This document shows, in pieces, positions 8,873 through 17,100 of a stretch of 64,000 bases of DNA. The DNA lies in the NCBI GenBank assembly GCA_943787785.1, contig CALSNT010000012.1, forward strand, positions 62,001 through 126,000, read 5' to 3'. Under the pieces are notes generated by a model. It searched no databases, had not been told where the DNA came from, and was given only the letters and a program-made list of their open reading frames with translations. Both the position numbers and the translations under genes were made by a program. The stretch comes from an uncultured Paracoccaceae bacterium (GTDB lineage Bacteria; Pseudomonadota; Alphaproteobacteria; Rhodobacterales; Rhodobacteraceae). The number at the start of each line of letters is the position of its first letter. Position 1 is the stretch's first letter.

Positions 8873-9468
8873 GTGATCAAAAAACCCTCTCGGTTTATGC
8901 CGACAAGGCGCGCGACTACGACGCGACGTTTGCAGGCCACGACTCGCCCTATGTCCACGATTTCATCGCTGCCGTGCCAAAGGAGGCGCACGTCCTCGAC
9001 CTTGGATGCGGCACAGGCCAGTGGTCGCTTGCGATGGCCAAGGCAGGATTGCTGGTGCACGCGCGCGATGCGTCGCGCGAAATGCTGGCGCTGGTGGCCG
9101 AGCATGCGAACCTTACAAAAACCCAAGCCACGTTTGACGACCTGTCCGAAGACAACACCTTCGACGGCGTCTTCGCCAGTTTCAGCCTTCTGCACGCCCC
9201 GCGCGACGACATGCCCAGGCATCTGTCCTCGATCGCGCGTGCGTTGAAACCATGCGGGCACCTCTATCTGGGGATGAAAACGGGCAGCGGCGAGGGGCGC
9301 GATGACCTCGGGCGATATTATGCCTACTACACCCGCGGCGAATTGGATGAACGGCTCGCCGAAGCCGGCTTCGAAATCCTCTCGGTGGTAGAGGCCGAGG
9401 AACGCGGCCTAGCGGGAACGCTCGACCCGACCATCCATATCCTCGCGCGTCTTTCAGAAGATGGCTGA
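8869..9468 (+). CDS. Class I SAM-dependent methyltransferase
   Basis: A 199-residue Rossmann-fold methyltransferase. Motif I is [20 protein letters not shown], with the acidic motif II residue in VHARDAS and the later segment [13 protein letters not shown]. The substrate cannot be told from sequence. It overlaps ispH by four bases and rnhA by eight, which implies co-translation but no clear pathway link. Confidence 0.88.
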   Translation: MSDQKTLSVYADKARDYDATFAGHDSPYVHDFIAAVPKEAHVLDLGCGTGQWSLAMAKAGLLVHARDASREMLALVAEHANLTKTQATFDDLSEDNTFDGVFASFSLLHAPRDDMPRHLSSIARALKPCGHLYLGMKTGSGEGRDDLGRYYAYYTRGELDERLAEAGFEILSVVEAEERGLAGTLDPTIHILARLSEDG

Positions 9469-9934
9469 CCTTTTCGCCTATACTGACGGCGCCTGCAGCG
9501 GCAATCCCGGCCCCGGTGGCTGGGGCGCGCTGCTGATTGCGCGGGACGGCGATTCAATTGTCCGCAGCCGCGACCTAAGCGGTGGTGAGGCCGAAACAAC
9601 CAACAACCGCATGGAATTGATGGCCGCCATCAGCGCCCTGGAAAGCCTGACCCGGCCCAGCGCCATCACCATCATCACCGACAGCACCTATGTGAAGAAC
9701 GGCATCACCACCTGGATTCATGACTGGAAGCGGAAAGACTGGCGCACCGCCGCCAAGAAGCCGGTCAAAAACGCCGACCTGTGGCAGCGCCTCGACGCCG
9801 CACAGGATCGCCACGACGTAACTTGGGAATGGATCAAAGGTCACGCAGGCCACGCCGAAAACGAACGCGCTGACGAGTTAGCGCGCGAAGGCATGGCTCC
9901 GTTCAAGCCCAAACCCGCGCGCCGAGTGGATTGA
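9461..9934 (+). CDS. rnhA: Ribonuclease HI
   Basis: Degrades the RNA strand of RNA-DNA hybrids (R-loops, Okazaki primers). The protein has 157 residues, the usual length. The catalytic carboxylates are visible: Asp in [16 protein letters not shown], Glu in [12 protein letters not shown], Asp in [12 protein letters not shown] and the C-terminal Asp in [11 protein letters not shown]. The basic handle region ([20 protein letters not shown]) is also present. It overlaps the preceding methyltransferase gene. Confidence 0.97.
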   Translation: MADLFAYTDGACSGNPGPGGWGALLIARDGDSIVRSRDLSGGEAETTNNRMELMAAISALESLTRPSAITIITDSTYVKNGITTWIHDWKRKDWRTAAKKPVKNADLWQRLDAAQDRHDVTWEWIKGHAGHAENERADELAREGMAPFKPKPARRVD

Positions 9935-9989
9935 ATTTCGGGCCAGCGACCCGCTTCGGATCATCAACACCACGGACGGCCATGCCGTC

Positions 9990-10247
9990 CTATCGCCGAC
10001 CACGCCGCCTGCGGGCAATCGCCTCGGATGGGATCAGTATCAATGCGCCCGCTGCCCCGGCAATCGCGTTCAGCCCGTGCGAGCCGAGCGACAGATTGAA
10101 CATCACCCGTGCCATATAGACCAGCACTACGCCACCAATCGCGATAATGATCGCTTGGATCACCCCGTGGTGCGTGAATCCGTTCTTTTCGGACAGGTAA
10201 GCGACGATACCGCCGATCACCAGCGACCCCCAGAATGCCATGAACAT
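9990..10247 (-). CDS. Small GlsB/YeaQ-like membrane protein
   Basis: An 85-residue protein with three hydrophobic helices, glycine-rich (LVIGGIVAYLSEKNG, IIIAIGGVVLVYMARVMF, AIAGAAGALILIP) and a basic RRRRGRR tail. It resembles the YeaQ/YmgE (GlsB) group of small stress-associated membrane proteins, but the match is only by general character. The ATG at 10247 is preceded by GAAAGGT; a GTG at 10262 would overlap that ribosome-binding site. Convergent with rnhA. Confidence 0.55.
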   Translation of the reverse strand: MFMAFWGSLVIGGIVAYLSEKNGFTHHGVIQAIIIAIGGVVLVYMARVMFNLSLGSHGLNAIAGAAGALILIPSEAIARRRRGRR

Positions 10248-10333
10248 CGTATGACCTTTCACTCGAATTCACGTCGCAAAAGCCGTCGCGACGCGCCCAG
10301 AGTATTTTTAAGTCGCCGGAAGGGAAAGGGGCG

Positions 10334-11233
10334 TCAGCCGAGGTGGCCCGGCAGGGTCAATCCGCGCAGCACCTCGGCCACGGGCATCGCCCGCTTTCCG
10401 GGTCGCTGTGCTTGTAGAATTTGCACTGCGCCATCTCCACAGGCGACCTCGAAGCCCCCCAGGTGTGTCCCCGGCGCACCCGCACCATCCGTCACGGTCG
10501 ATCGTAAGAGTTTCACTCGTTCGTCGCCGATATCGCACCACGCTCCTGGAAACGGCGAAAGACCCCGGATCAATTGGTCAACCTCAGCCGCCGGGCGGGT
10601 CCAGTCCACCCGCGCCTCGGCCTTGTCGATCTTGGATGCATAGGTAACGCCAGTGTCGGGCTGAGCCTCGGCCTCCAGTGCGTCAAGCCGGGCGAGTGTC
10701 TGAACGATCAGTTCGCCACCCATCACGGCCAACCGATCATGCAGGTCACCGGTTGTGTCGCTCGCGCCAATCGGCGTCGCGGCGCGCATCAGAACCGGCC
10801 CGGTGTCCAGCCCGGCGTCCATCTGCATGATGCACACGCCGGTTTCCACATCCCCGGCCATCACAGCCCGGTGGATTGGCGCGGCCCCGCGCCAACGCGG
10901 CAAAAGCGAGGCGTGGATGTTCAGGCAGCCATGGCTCGGTGCGTCAAGAACCGCCTGCGGCAAGATCAGACCATAAGCGACCACCACCGCAACGTCGGCG
11001 TCGAGGGCAGCAAACTCAGCCCGCGCCTCGGGGGTTTTCAGCGTGCTCGGATGCCGCACCGGAATGCCCAACACCTCGGCCCGCTGCTGCACTGGCGAGG
11101 GGCGCGGCTTCTTGCCCCTCCCCGCAGGACGGGGCGGTTGGGAATAGGCACAGATGACCTCATGCCCGGCCTCGACCAACGCATCGAGTGCGGTCACCGA
11201 AAACTCGGGCGTGCCCATGAAAATAACTCTCAC
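10334..11233 (-). CDS. fmt: Methionyl-tRNA formyltransferase
   Basis: Formylates Met-tRNA(fMet) with 10-formyl-tetrahydrofolate. It has 299 residues: N-terminal formyltransferase domain with [14 protein letters not shown], the catalytic segment [17 protein letters not shown] and [13 protein letters not shown], then the C-terminal tRNA-binding domain. It is the last gene of a four-gene unit def1-def2-def3-fmt, each overlapping the next by four bases. That pairs formyl addition with formyl removal. Confidence 0.97.
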   Translation of the reverse strand: MRVIFMGTPEFSVTALDALVEAGHEVICAYSQPPRPAGRGKKPRPSPVQQRAEVLGIPVRHPSTLKTPEARAEFAALDADVAVVVAYGLILPQAVLDAPSHGCLNIHASLLPRWRGAAPIHRAVMAGDVETGVCIMQMDAGLDTGPVLMRAATPIGASDTTGDLHDRLAVMGGELIVQTLARLDALEAEAQPDTGVTYASKIDKAEARVDWTRPAAEVDQLIRGLSPFPGAWCDIGDERVKLLRSTVTDGAGAPGTHLGGFEVACGDGAVQILQAQRPGKRAMPVAEVLRGLTLPGHLG

Positions 11234-11724
11234 GATGCCACCTTCGAGGCGCGGCGCAGCAACATGTCGCGTTTGGTTTTGCTCAGGTGATCAAAAAACA
11301 TTCGTCCCGCCAGATGGTCGATCTGGTGCTGTACACTTGTCGCCCAAAGCCCAACGAAATCACGGTCTTCGACAGCACCGTCTTCATTCAGGAACCGAAC
11401 CGTCACGGCGCGAGGGCGTTTGATCCTGGCGGAAACTCCGGGCAGGTTCGGACTAGCCTCGTCATGCTCGCGCAGATGCGCCGAGGCATGCAGCACTTCG
11501 GGGTTTGCCATCAGAACCGCCTGCCCGCGCGCCTCAGAGGCGTCAACCACTGCCAACCGCTGCATGACACCGATTTGGGTCGCGCCAAGACCGACCCCCG
11601 GCATTGCCTCCATCGTGTCGATCATATCCGCCCAAATCGCACGGATGTCATCGGTGACCTCGTCCACCGAGGCAGCGGCGGTACGCAGCCGTTTATCAGG
11701 CCAGGGCAGGCATCGGCGGATCAT
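11230..11724 (-). CDS. Degenerate peptide deformylase paralogue (Def3)
   Basis: A 164-residue protein with the deformylase fold but altered active site. Motif 1 reads [10 protein letters not shown] in place of GxGLAAxQ. In motif 2 the EGCLS region has become NLPGVSARI, so the metal-binding cysteine is gone. Motif 3 is QHQIDHLAG, where the catalytic Glu of HExxH is Gln. Deformylase activity is therefore not expected; a binding or regulatory role is possible but unproven. The frame is intact and tightly embedded between def2 and fmt, which argues against simple decay. Start taken at the ATG (11724) overlapping def2; 15 more residues are possible upstream. Confidence 0.85.
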   Translation of the reverse strand: MIRRCLPWPDKRLRTAAASVDEVTDDIRAIWADMIDTMEAMPGVGLGATQIGVMQRLAVVDASEARGQAVLMANPEVLHASAHLREHDEASPNLPGVSARIKRPRAVTVRFLNEDGAVEDRDFVGLWATSVQHQIDHLAGRMFFDHLSKTKRDMLLRRASKVAS

Positions 11725-12203
11725 TCTGCCGCCTCGGCCAGCGGACCGAGGTCCGGGTAGTCGATGCACAACCGGCCATCCAGATGATCCGCCTCATGCT
11801 GAACGCAAACCGCCTCGAACCCCTCAAATGTCCCTTCAAGGAACGAGCCGTCCAGCGCCTGCCAGCGCAGCGTGATCGTATCGGGCCGTTCGATCCGCAC
11901 CAGGCGATCCGGAATCGACAAGCATCCTTCGACGTTGGCAACCATTACGTCCGATGTCGCGACAACCTTGGGATTAACGAAGACCCTCGGCGTCGGAGTC
12001 CCCTCCTTCCAACTGCAATCCATCACGAAAATCCGGCGCATCTCACCGATCTGCGGGCCAGCCAGCCCGCGACCGGGTGCCGCATACATGGTGTCCAGCA
12101 TATCTTCTGCCAAATTGCTCAGAGCGTCGTCAAACTCCGTGACCGACACAGCAACTTCGCGCAGGCACGCATCCGGCAGGGTCAGTATCGAGCGCCGAGT
12201 CAC
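11721..12203 (-). CDS. def: Peptide deformylase, second paralogue
   Basis: A 160-residue deformylase. Motifs are nearly complete: GRGLAGPQIG (one Ala to Gly change), EGCLSIPD with the metal cysteine, and QHEADHLDG with both histidines and the catalytic Glu. Activity is plausible. It starts with GTG at 12203, sharing bases with the TGA of def1. The protein diverges clearly from Def1, so this is an old duplication rather than a recent copy. Confidence 0.9.
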   Translation of the reverse strand: MTRRSILTLPDACLREVAVSVTEFDDALSNLAEDMLDTMYAAPGRGLAGPQIGEMRRIFVMDCSWKEGTPTPRVFVNPKVVATSDVMVANVEGCLSIPDRLVRIERPDTITLRWQALDGSFLEGTFEGFEAVCVQHEADHLDGRLCIDYPDLGPLAEAAE

Positions 12204-12721
12204 GCGCGCGCCTTTTCCCGCTTCAGCTTGACCATCTTCCGGGTAATCATCTGGCGGCGCAGCGGTTTGATGTGGTCAATGAACAGCACGCCGTCCAGAT
12301 GGTCGATTTCATGCTGAACACAGGTCGCCCAGAGGCCGTCGAACGCCTCGGCCTGCGCGACACCGTCCAGATCGGTCCAGGACACCTCAACTTCCGCCGG
12401 GCGTTCCACATCGGCAAAATGCTCCGGAATCGAAAGACAGCCTTCCTCGTATACGTTCATCTCGTCCGATACCCGCGTGATCGCCGGGTTTATCAGCACT
12501 AACGGGCGTGGCTCGGCCTCTTCGTCCTTCTCGCAATCCATCACCAGCATCCGCTTGGTCACACCCACCTGCGGGGCCGCCAACCCGATGCCCGGTGCAT
12601 CATACATGGTTTCCAGCATGTCTTCAGCCAGTTTGCGCAGCGTGTCATCCACCTCGCCCACCTCCGAGCAGACCTTCTTCAGGCGTGGGTCGGGGTGCAA
12701 TATGATCGAACGCTTGCTCAT
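12200..12721 (-). CDS. def: Peptide deformylase Def1
   Basis: The canonical deformylase that removes the N-formyl group from nascent proteins. It has 173 residues with all three motifs intact: GIGLAAPQVG, EEGCLSIPE and QHEIDHLDG. The basic C-terminal tail (RKMVKLKREKARA) is typical of ribosome-associated Def. It heads the unit def1-def2-def3-fmt. Confidence 0.96.
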   Translation of the reverse strand: MSKRSIILHPDPRLKKVCSEVGEVDDTLRKLAEDMLETMYDAPGIGLAAPQVGVTKRMLVMDCEKDEEAEPRPLVLINPAITRVSDEMNVYEEGCLSIPEHFADVERPAEVEVSWTDLDGVAQAEAFDGLWATCVQHEIDHLDGVLFIDHIKPLRRQMITRKMVKLKREKARA

Positions 12722-12820
12722 GTCAGGGGATTTAGGGGATCAATGCGCCCTGCGCAACGAGACCCCTTGCCACTTGCGACGCAAAGGTTAGCGTCCGGCG
12801 CAACAAAAAAGGGCGAACAG

Positions 12821-13987
12821 ATGGATTTCGACGAAAAGATCGATCGACGCGGAACGAACTGCAACAAATGGGACCACATGGAGCGTGTCTATGGCGTCAG
12901 CCCGGATGACGGCATCGCCATGTGGGTGGCGGATTCTGATTTCCGGCCGCCCGCCTGTGTCCAGCGCGCGGTGCAGAAAATCACTGACCACGGCGTCTAT
13001 GGCTATGGCGGTGACAAGGACGCCTATCGTCAGGCCGTTTGCTGGTGGATGGAGCATCGTCACGGCTGGCGACCCGAACCGGAAATGGTATTCGCGACCT
13101 CCGGTCTGGTGAACGCCGTCGGCCTGTGTCTACACAGCTGGTCCGACCCCGGCGACCGGGTACTGGTTATGTCGCCGCATTATCACGCATTCGGGCGGGT
13201 TGTGCGCGGCGCGCAGCGGGAGTTGGTCGAATTGCCGCTGCGGGTCGAGAATGACTTTGATCTGGATGTCCACGCCTGGGACGCGATGATGACCGGGGCC
13301 GAAAAGATCCTGATCCTGTGTTCGCCCCATAACCCAACAGGCCGCGTCTGGTCACGCGCCGAGCTTATGGAAATCGCCGACTTCGTGCGGCGTCACGATC
13401 TGCTGCTAGTCTCGGACGAGGTGCACGCCGATCTGATCTATCCCGGCCACAGCCACGCCGCGATGCCCCTGGTCGACGGGGTCGAGGACCGGCTAGTAGT
13501 GCTGCATTCCGCCTCCAAACCCTTCAATCTGGCGGGGGCCTATCTGGGCCAAGCCATCATCCCTGATCCAAAGTTGCGCGCGGTTTTCGCCAAAACCTGC
13601 CTCGGCCTTGGCATTTCGCCGAATATGTTCGGCGTTCCAATGACCACGGCGGCCTTTTCGCCTGAAGGGGCGAAGTGGATCGACGCGCAGATGGACTATC
13701 TGGATGCCAATCGCGCCGCGTGGGAAGACGGCATCAACGCCCTGCCCGGCGTGCGGGCGGTGCCGCTGCAGGCGACCTACCTCAGCTGGGTCGATTTTCG
13801 CGGCACCGGAATGACGCAAGCGGAGGTGAATGGGCGCGTCTACAAAGATGCGCGGATTGCGGCGCATGCGGGCACCGATTTCGGACTTGGCGGCGACGGC
13901 TTCATGCGCTTCAATATCGGCACCCAGCGGGCGAACATCACCGAGGCCCTGTCACGCCTGCATGACGCATTCGGAGATTTGCAATGA
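12821..13987 (+). CDS. MalY/PatB-family PLP-dependent C-S lyase or aminotransferase
   Basis: A 388-residue fold-type I PLP enzyme. The start MDFDEKIDRRGTNCNKWD and the segment MWVADSDFRPP match the PatB/MalY group of cystathionine beta-lyases. The Asn-Pro-Thr motif (CSPHNPTGRVW), the cofactor Asp/His region (VSDEVHADLIYPG) and the Schiff-base lysine in HSASKPFNLAG are visible. The likely reaction is cleavage of cystathionine or related thioethers. It starts at 12821 after AAAGGGCGAACAG and overlaps the VOC gene by four bases. Divergent from def1. Confidence 0.88.
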   Translation: MDFDEKIDRRGTNCNKWDHMERVYGVSPDDGIAMWVADSDFRPPACVQRAVQKITDHGVYGYGGDKDAYRQAVCWWMEHRHGWRPEPEMVFATSGLVNAVGLCLHSWSDPGDRVLVMSPHYHAFGRVVRGAQRELVELPLRVENDFDLDVHAWDAMMTGAEKILILCSPHNPTGRVWSRAELMEIADFVRRHDLLLVSDEVHADLIYPGHSHAAMPLVDGVEDRLVVLHSASKPFNLAGAYLGQAIIPDPKLRAVFAKTCLGLGISPNMFGVPMTTAAFSPEGAKWIDAQMDYLDANRAAWEDGINALPGVRAVPLQATYLSWVDFRGTGMTQAEVNGRVYKDARIAAHAGTDFGLGGDGFMRFNIGTQRANITEALSRLHDAFGDLQ

Positions 13988-14349
13988 CCGAAAAAGTTTT
14001 GGGATTCGGCGGATTGTTTTTTCGCGCCAAAGACCCCGCGGCGCTGGCCAAGTGGTACGCCGATACTCTCGGCGTCGATCTGACGCCAACAGATGAAACC
14101 ACCAACCCCTGGGAGGCCGCCGGAGGCCCAACCGTCTTCGCCCCCTTCGCCGCCGACACCGACTATTTCGGGAACCCCGACCAGCAATTCATGGTCAACT
14201 TCCGGGTCCGCGACATGGCGGCCATGGTCGCCCAGCTTGAGGCCGCCGGCGCCCGCGTCGAGGTGCAGCCCGACATGCCCCCCATCGGCAAATTCACCCA
14301 CGCCTGGGACCCCGAGGGCAACAAATTCGAGCTTTGGGAAGAGATGTAG
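13984..14349 (+). CDS. VOC (glyoxalase/bleomycin resistance) family protein
   Basis: A 121-residue single-module VOC protein. Typical segments are FFRAKDPAALAKWYADTLGV at the start and AWDPEGNKFELWEEM at the end, where the final Glu is a usual metal ligand. Substrate unknown. It is translationally coupled to the PatB-like gene (ATGA overlap), so it may act on a related small molecule; that is inference. Confidence 0.85.
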   Translation: MTEKVLGFGGLFFRAKDPAALAKWYADTLGVDLTPTDETTNPWEAAGGPTVFAPFAADTDYFGNPDQQFMVNFRVRDMAAMVAQLEAAGARVEVQPDMPPIGKFTHAWDPEGNKFELWEEM

Positions 14350-14409
14350 CGGCGTCGGTGGAAAACCTGACCTAGAGCGGACTTCTGAAAAATGCGCGAC
14401 CAACGCCCG

Positions 14410-14605
14410 GAATCAAGCCCGCAAGGGCGCCGGGCGATCGCCTGACCGTCCCGCGGGCAGGCGATTTCGATGGGTCGCGGAACCCTTGCAGCTTGGAGTT
14501 AACGCTGATCCATAAATTGCCACACACTTATGTTTCTTCGCCTGCCACCGGTCAGGCGCTCACCCGGCTTGGCGATTGATCGTCAACGTCCGCTTCAGGC
14601 CAAAA
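14410..14605. repeat. Intergenic repeat element, copy B (with hairpin 14437-14465)
   Basis: Second copy of the element at 7640-7840, in the same orientation. The hairpin ATCGCCTG-A-CCG / CGG-G-CAGGCGAT has one mismatch. ATTGCCAC starts at 14516 and the 19-bp block beginning GTCAGGCGCTCACC is at 14551-14569. Distance from hairpin start to block start is 114 bp here and 115 bp in copy A; from ATTGCCAC to the block it is 35 bp in both. It occupies the gap between the VOC gene and the desaturase gene. Confidence 0.65.
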
Positions 14606-14634
14606 CCACCGCGCCAACGATATCACAATATCTG

Positions 14635-15618
14635 CTACTCCGCCGCCACCCGCATCATCCGCCCGCCGGAGCGTGGCACCACCCAGACCTCGTTCATCGG
14701 CCACTGGCTCTCGTCCTTCTGCGCCAGCTTGCCGATCACTTCGCGCTGGAACTCGATCCATCCCATGCGGTGCACCTCGCCCGCCTGCGCTTCAATCTTC
14801 GCATTCAGATCGCGCAGCTTCCAGAACGGCACCGCCGGGAAAGTATGATGCGCCGTGTGATAGGGCATCTGCCAACACAGCCAGCGCATCAGCGCATTGG
14901 TGCGGGTCGAGCGGGTGTTTTCGAGGATGTCCTCCTCGTGGCTCAGCCCCAGATGCTCAATCGTATTCTGCAGCTGATGCACCGGCTTCATCAGAACCAT
15001 CGGAACGATCCAGAACGTCAGCGCCGCCCAGCTTTGGGTCGCCAGCGAGATCACCGCGATCAACCCATACCCCGCCAAGTGCAGCCGACTTTCCCAAATT
15101 ACCGGCGCCTCTTCGCCCGGCTTGATATAGGGCTCAACAATGATCCCGCGCGCGCGCCGGATAATCCCGACCACACGGTTGCGCCAGTAACTCACTCCGA
15201 ACAGCCAAAGCATATATGTCGTCAGCGTATAGGGCTCACGCACCAACTCGCCATCCCGCTCCCAATCCTGGGTCCAGCGGTGATGCGCGAAATGCATGAT
15301 CTGGTCGTAGTCACGTGGAAACAGCATGGCGAAGCCGATCAGCCGCCCGAACACCTCATTCGCGCGCCGCGTCGCGAACACCGTGGCATGGCTCAACTCA
15401 TGCTGCGCTGCATAGAGGAAGTTGATCAACACGCCCAACACCGCACCCGTCGCCAATACCCACCAGCTGCCCAGCGCCAACCAATGCAACATGCCAACCA
15501 GCAGAATCGCCCCCAGATGGCTGCCCATCTGCACCGCCCCGCGCATATCCGAGCGCTGCGTCAGCGCCCGCATCTCTGCCGGGGTCACCAACTTGCGGCG
15601 GGAAAACTCGGCCTCCAT
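14635..15618 (-). CDS. Membrane fatty acid desaturase family protein
   Basis: A 327-residue integral membrane di-iron enzyme. The three histidine boxes are visible as HELSH, HFAHH and HTAHH, separated by hydrophobic hairpins, as in the FA_desaturase family. A further conserved His pair may be in LQNTIEHLG. The substrate (fatty acyl, carotenoid or sphingolipid type) is not determined by the sequence. The gene overlaps the upstream 115-residue gene by one base (ATGA context), indicating co-translation. Confidence 0.88.
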   Translation of the reverse strand: MEAEFSRRKLVTPAEMRALTQRSDMRGAVQMGSHLGAILLVGMLHWLALGSWWVLATGAVLGVLINFLYAAQHELSHATVFATRRANEVFGRLIGFAMLFPRDYDQIMHFAHHRWTQDWERDGELVREPYTLTTYMLWLFGVSYWRNRVVGIIRRARGIIVEPYIKPGEEAPVIWESRLHLAGYGLIAVISLATQSWAALTFWIVPMVLMKPVHQLQNTIEHLGLSHEEDILENTRSTRTNALMRWLCWQMPYHTAHHTFPAVPFWKLRDLNAKIEAQAGEVHRMGWIEFQREVIGKLAQKDESQWPMNEVWVVPRSGGRMMRVAAE

Positions 15619-15965
15619 CAGCGCCCCAGCAAGGCAATGGGCGCATTGGCGTCCCGCTCAAAATCCAACGGCTGACTGTCCACCGCTTCGGTTGAGCGCT
15701 TAAATTCGTAAATTACCTCGTGCTCCTCTTCCGAGGACGTCACGATCAGACAGCGCATCAAATGCTTGGCCCCGTCATAAAGGTCGACCAACCCGCGCAG
15801 ATGCGGCGCTTCTTCCAAGTCCAGCGAGAACCCGTCGTCCCAATAGCGCAGGACAGTAAACACCTCGTCCCCCGCCTGAATGCGCAACCGGCTTTTCTTG
15901 CGCAGCGCCGCCTTGCGGGCCGCCGCCAAACCGTCGCGTACTTCCTTTGGCAGATAATCCGACAT
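15618..15965 (-). CDS. Conserved hypothetical protein
   Basis: A 115-residue soluble protein with a basic N-terminal helix (GLAAARKAALRKKSRLR) followed by an acidic, beta-rich body (FTVLRYWDDGFSLDLEE). No domain is recognised. It is coupled to the desaturase gene downstream, so a shared role is possible. Confidence 0.75.
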   Translation of the reverse strand: MSDYLPKEVRDGLAAARKAALRKKSRLRIQAGDEVFTVLRYWDDGFSLDLEEAPHLRGLVDLYDGAKHLMRCLIVTSSEEEHEVIYEFKRSTEAVDSQPLDFERDANAPIALLGR

Positions 15966-16052
15966 CGTATCCCCGTGTTTCGGTCCGACAGCATGGCGGA
16001 TAAGACCGATCCGTCAAGTCTTTCCCTGCCCGCCCAAGGTCACAGGCAGATG

Positions 16053-16817
16053 TCAGCGCCGTTTGGGGCGCAAGACATGGGGCATCGCCGGATCATACAG
16101 CGCCGAATCGCGGAAATCAGAAACCTCGCCCAGCGCCGGGCCCGCCAGAATCAACGCCGTACGGGTGATCTTGGCGCTGCGCACCTTGTCCCGGATATCG
16201 CTTAACGTGCCTCGGATCAGCATCTCATCGGGCCAGCCAACGCGATAAGCCACAACCACCGGACAATCCGCCCCGTAGTGCGGGGCAAGCACCCGCTCGA
16301 TCTCCAACAGCGCCCGGACCCCCAGATGGATCGCGAGTGTTGCCCCGGTCCGGGCAAAATTCTCCAACGTCTCTCCGGCAGGCATTGACGAGGATTTCAT
16401 CGACATCCGCGTCAGCACGATCGACTGCGCCACCTCCGGAATCGTCAACTCCTGCCCCAAAGCCGCCGCCGCCGCCGCGTAAGCTGGCACGCCCGGAATA
16501 ATCTCATAATCGATCTCGTCAGCCCTGAGCCGCCTGATCTGCTCGGCAATCGCGCCATAGAGCGACGGATCGCCGGAATGCACCCGCGCTACATCCTCAC
16601 CCCGGTCACGGGCCGCGACAATCTCGCCGTGAGTCTCATCCAGCGTCATCGGCGCCGTGTCCAAAACGCGCGCGCCCTCCGGCGCTATGGCCACCACCTC
16701 CTCAGGCACCAGCGAGCCGGCATACAAACAAACCGGACAAGCCGCGATCAATCGTTCGGCCTTTTTGGTCAGCAGCTCCGGGTCGCCCGGCCCAGCGCCA
16801 ATAAAATACACAGTCAT
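16053..16817 (-). CDS. cobM: Precorrin-4 C11-methyltransferase CobM
   Basis: SAM-dependent methylation of precorrin-4 at C11 to give precorrin-5 in cobalamin synthesis. 254 residues, with the tetrapyrrole methylase signatures VYFIGAGPGDPELLTKKA, VARVHSGDPSLYGAIAEQ and IIPGVPAYAAAAAALG, and the CobM-type segment LTRMSMKSSSMPAGE. It follows cobJ on the same strand but is separated by 283 bp rich in stem-loops, so it may be transcribed separately. Confidence 0.95.
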   Translation of the reverse strand: MTVYFIGAGPGDPELLTKKAERLIAACPVCLYAGSLVPEEVVAIAPEGARVLDTAPMTLDETHGEIVAARDRGEDVARVHSGDPSLYGAIAEQIRRLRADEIDYEIIPGVPAYAAAAAALGQELTIPEVAQSIVLTRMSMKSSSMPAGETLENFARTGATLAIHLGVRALLEIERVLAPHYGADCPVVVAYRVGWPDEMLIRGTLSDIRDKVRSAKITRTALILAGPALGEVSDFRDSALYDPAMPHVLRPKRR

Positions 16818-17100
16818 CGAAACGCCCCCGCGATTCGATGCCGGCTCAAGGATCGCCGCAGGCGACCGCCAAAGGCGGCCCGTCCTTGACGCGACAGCGA
16901 CTTGGCAGACCCTTGAACTGGCCTGTTTGCGGCAGACCTGCCCGCAAACGGCCTCTCAGCACATGGGGCAGACGCACGCCAAACCCGTAACGCCGGCCGA
17001 CTCAGGGTCGGCCGGCCGAACGGTCCCCTCCCCCCGTTCGGGGGAGGGTCAGGGAGGGGGGGGGCGTCGATCGACTGCGGGCAGCGCCCGCGCAACTGTC
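16818..17100. other. cobJ-cobM spacer with three strong stem-loops
   Basis: Three inverted repeats are seen in this 283-bp non-coding gap: 16925-16949 (GTTTGC...GCAAAC, extended by an inner GGCAG/CTGCC with one bulge), 16993-17015 (CCGGCCGA and TCGGCCGG, 7-nt loop), and 17026-17048 (CCCTCCCCC and GGGGGAGGG, 5-nt loop). None is followed by a clear T tract. Open frames here look like chance translations of GC-rich DNA. Confidence 0.6.

Noticed and set aside
14530-15675. Long plus-strand open frame opposite the desaturase gene
   Set aside because: Arg/Pro/His-rich, no domain; the minus-strand desaturase has three histidine boxes.
16814-17095. 93-codon minus-strand frame in the cobJ-cobM gap
   Set aside because: Translation of GC-rich stem-loops; Pro/Arg-rich, no start signal, no family.
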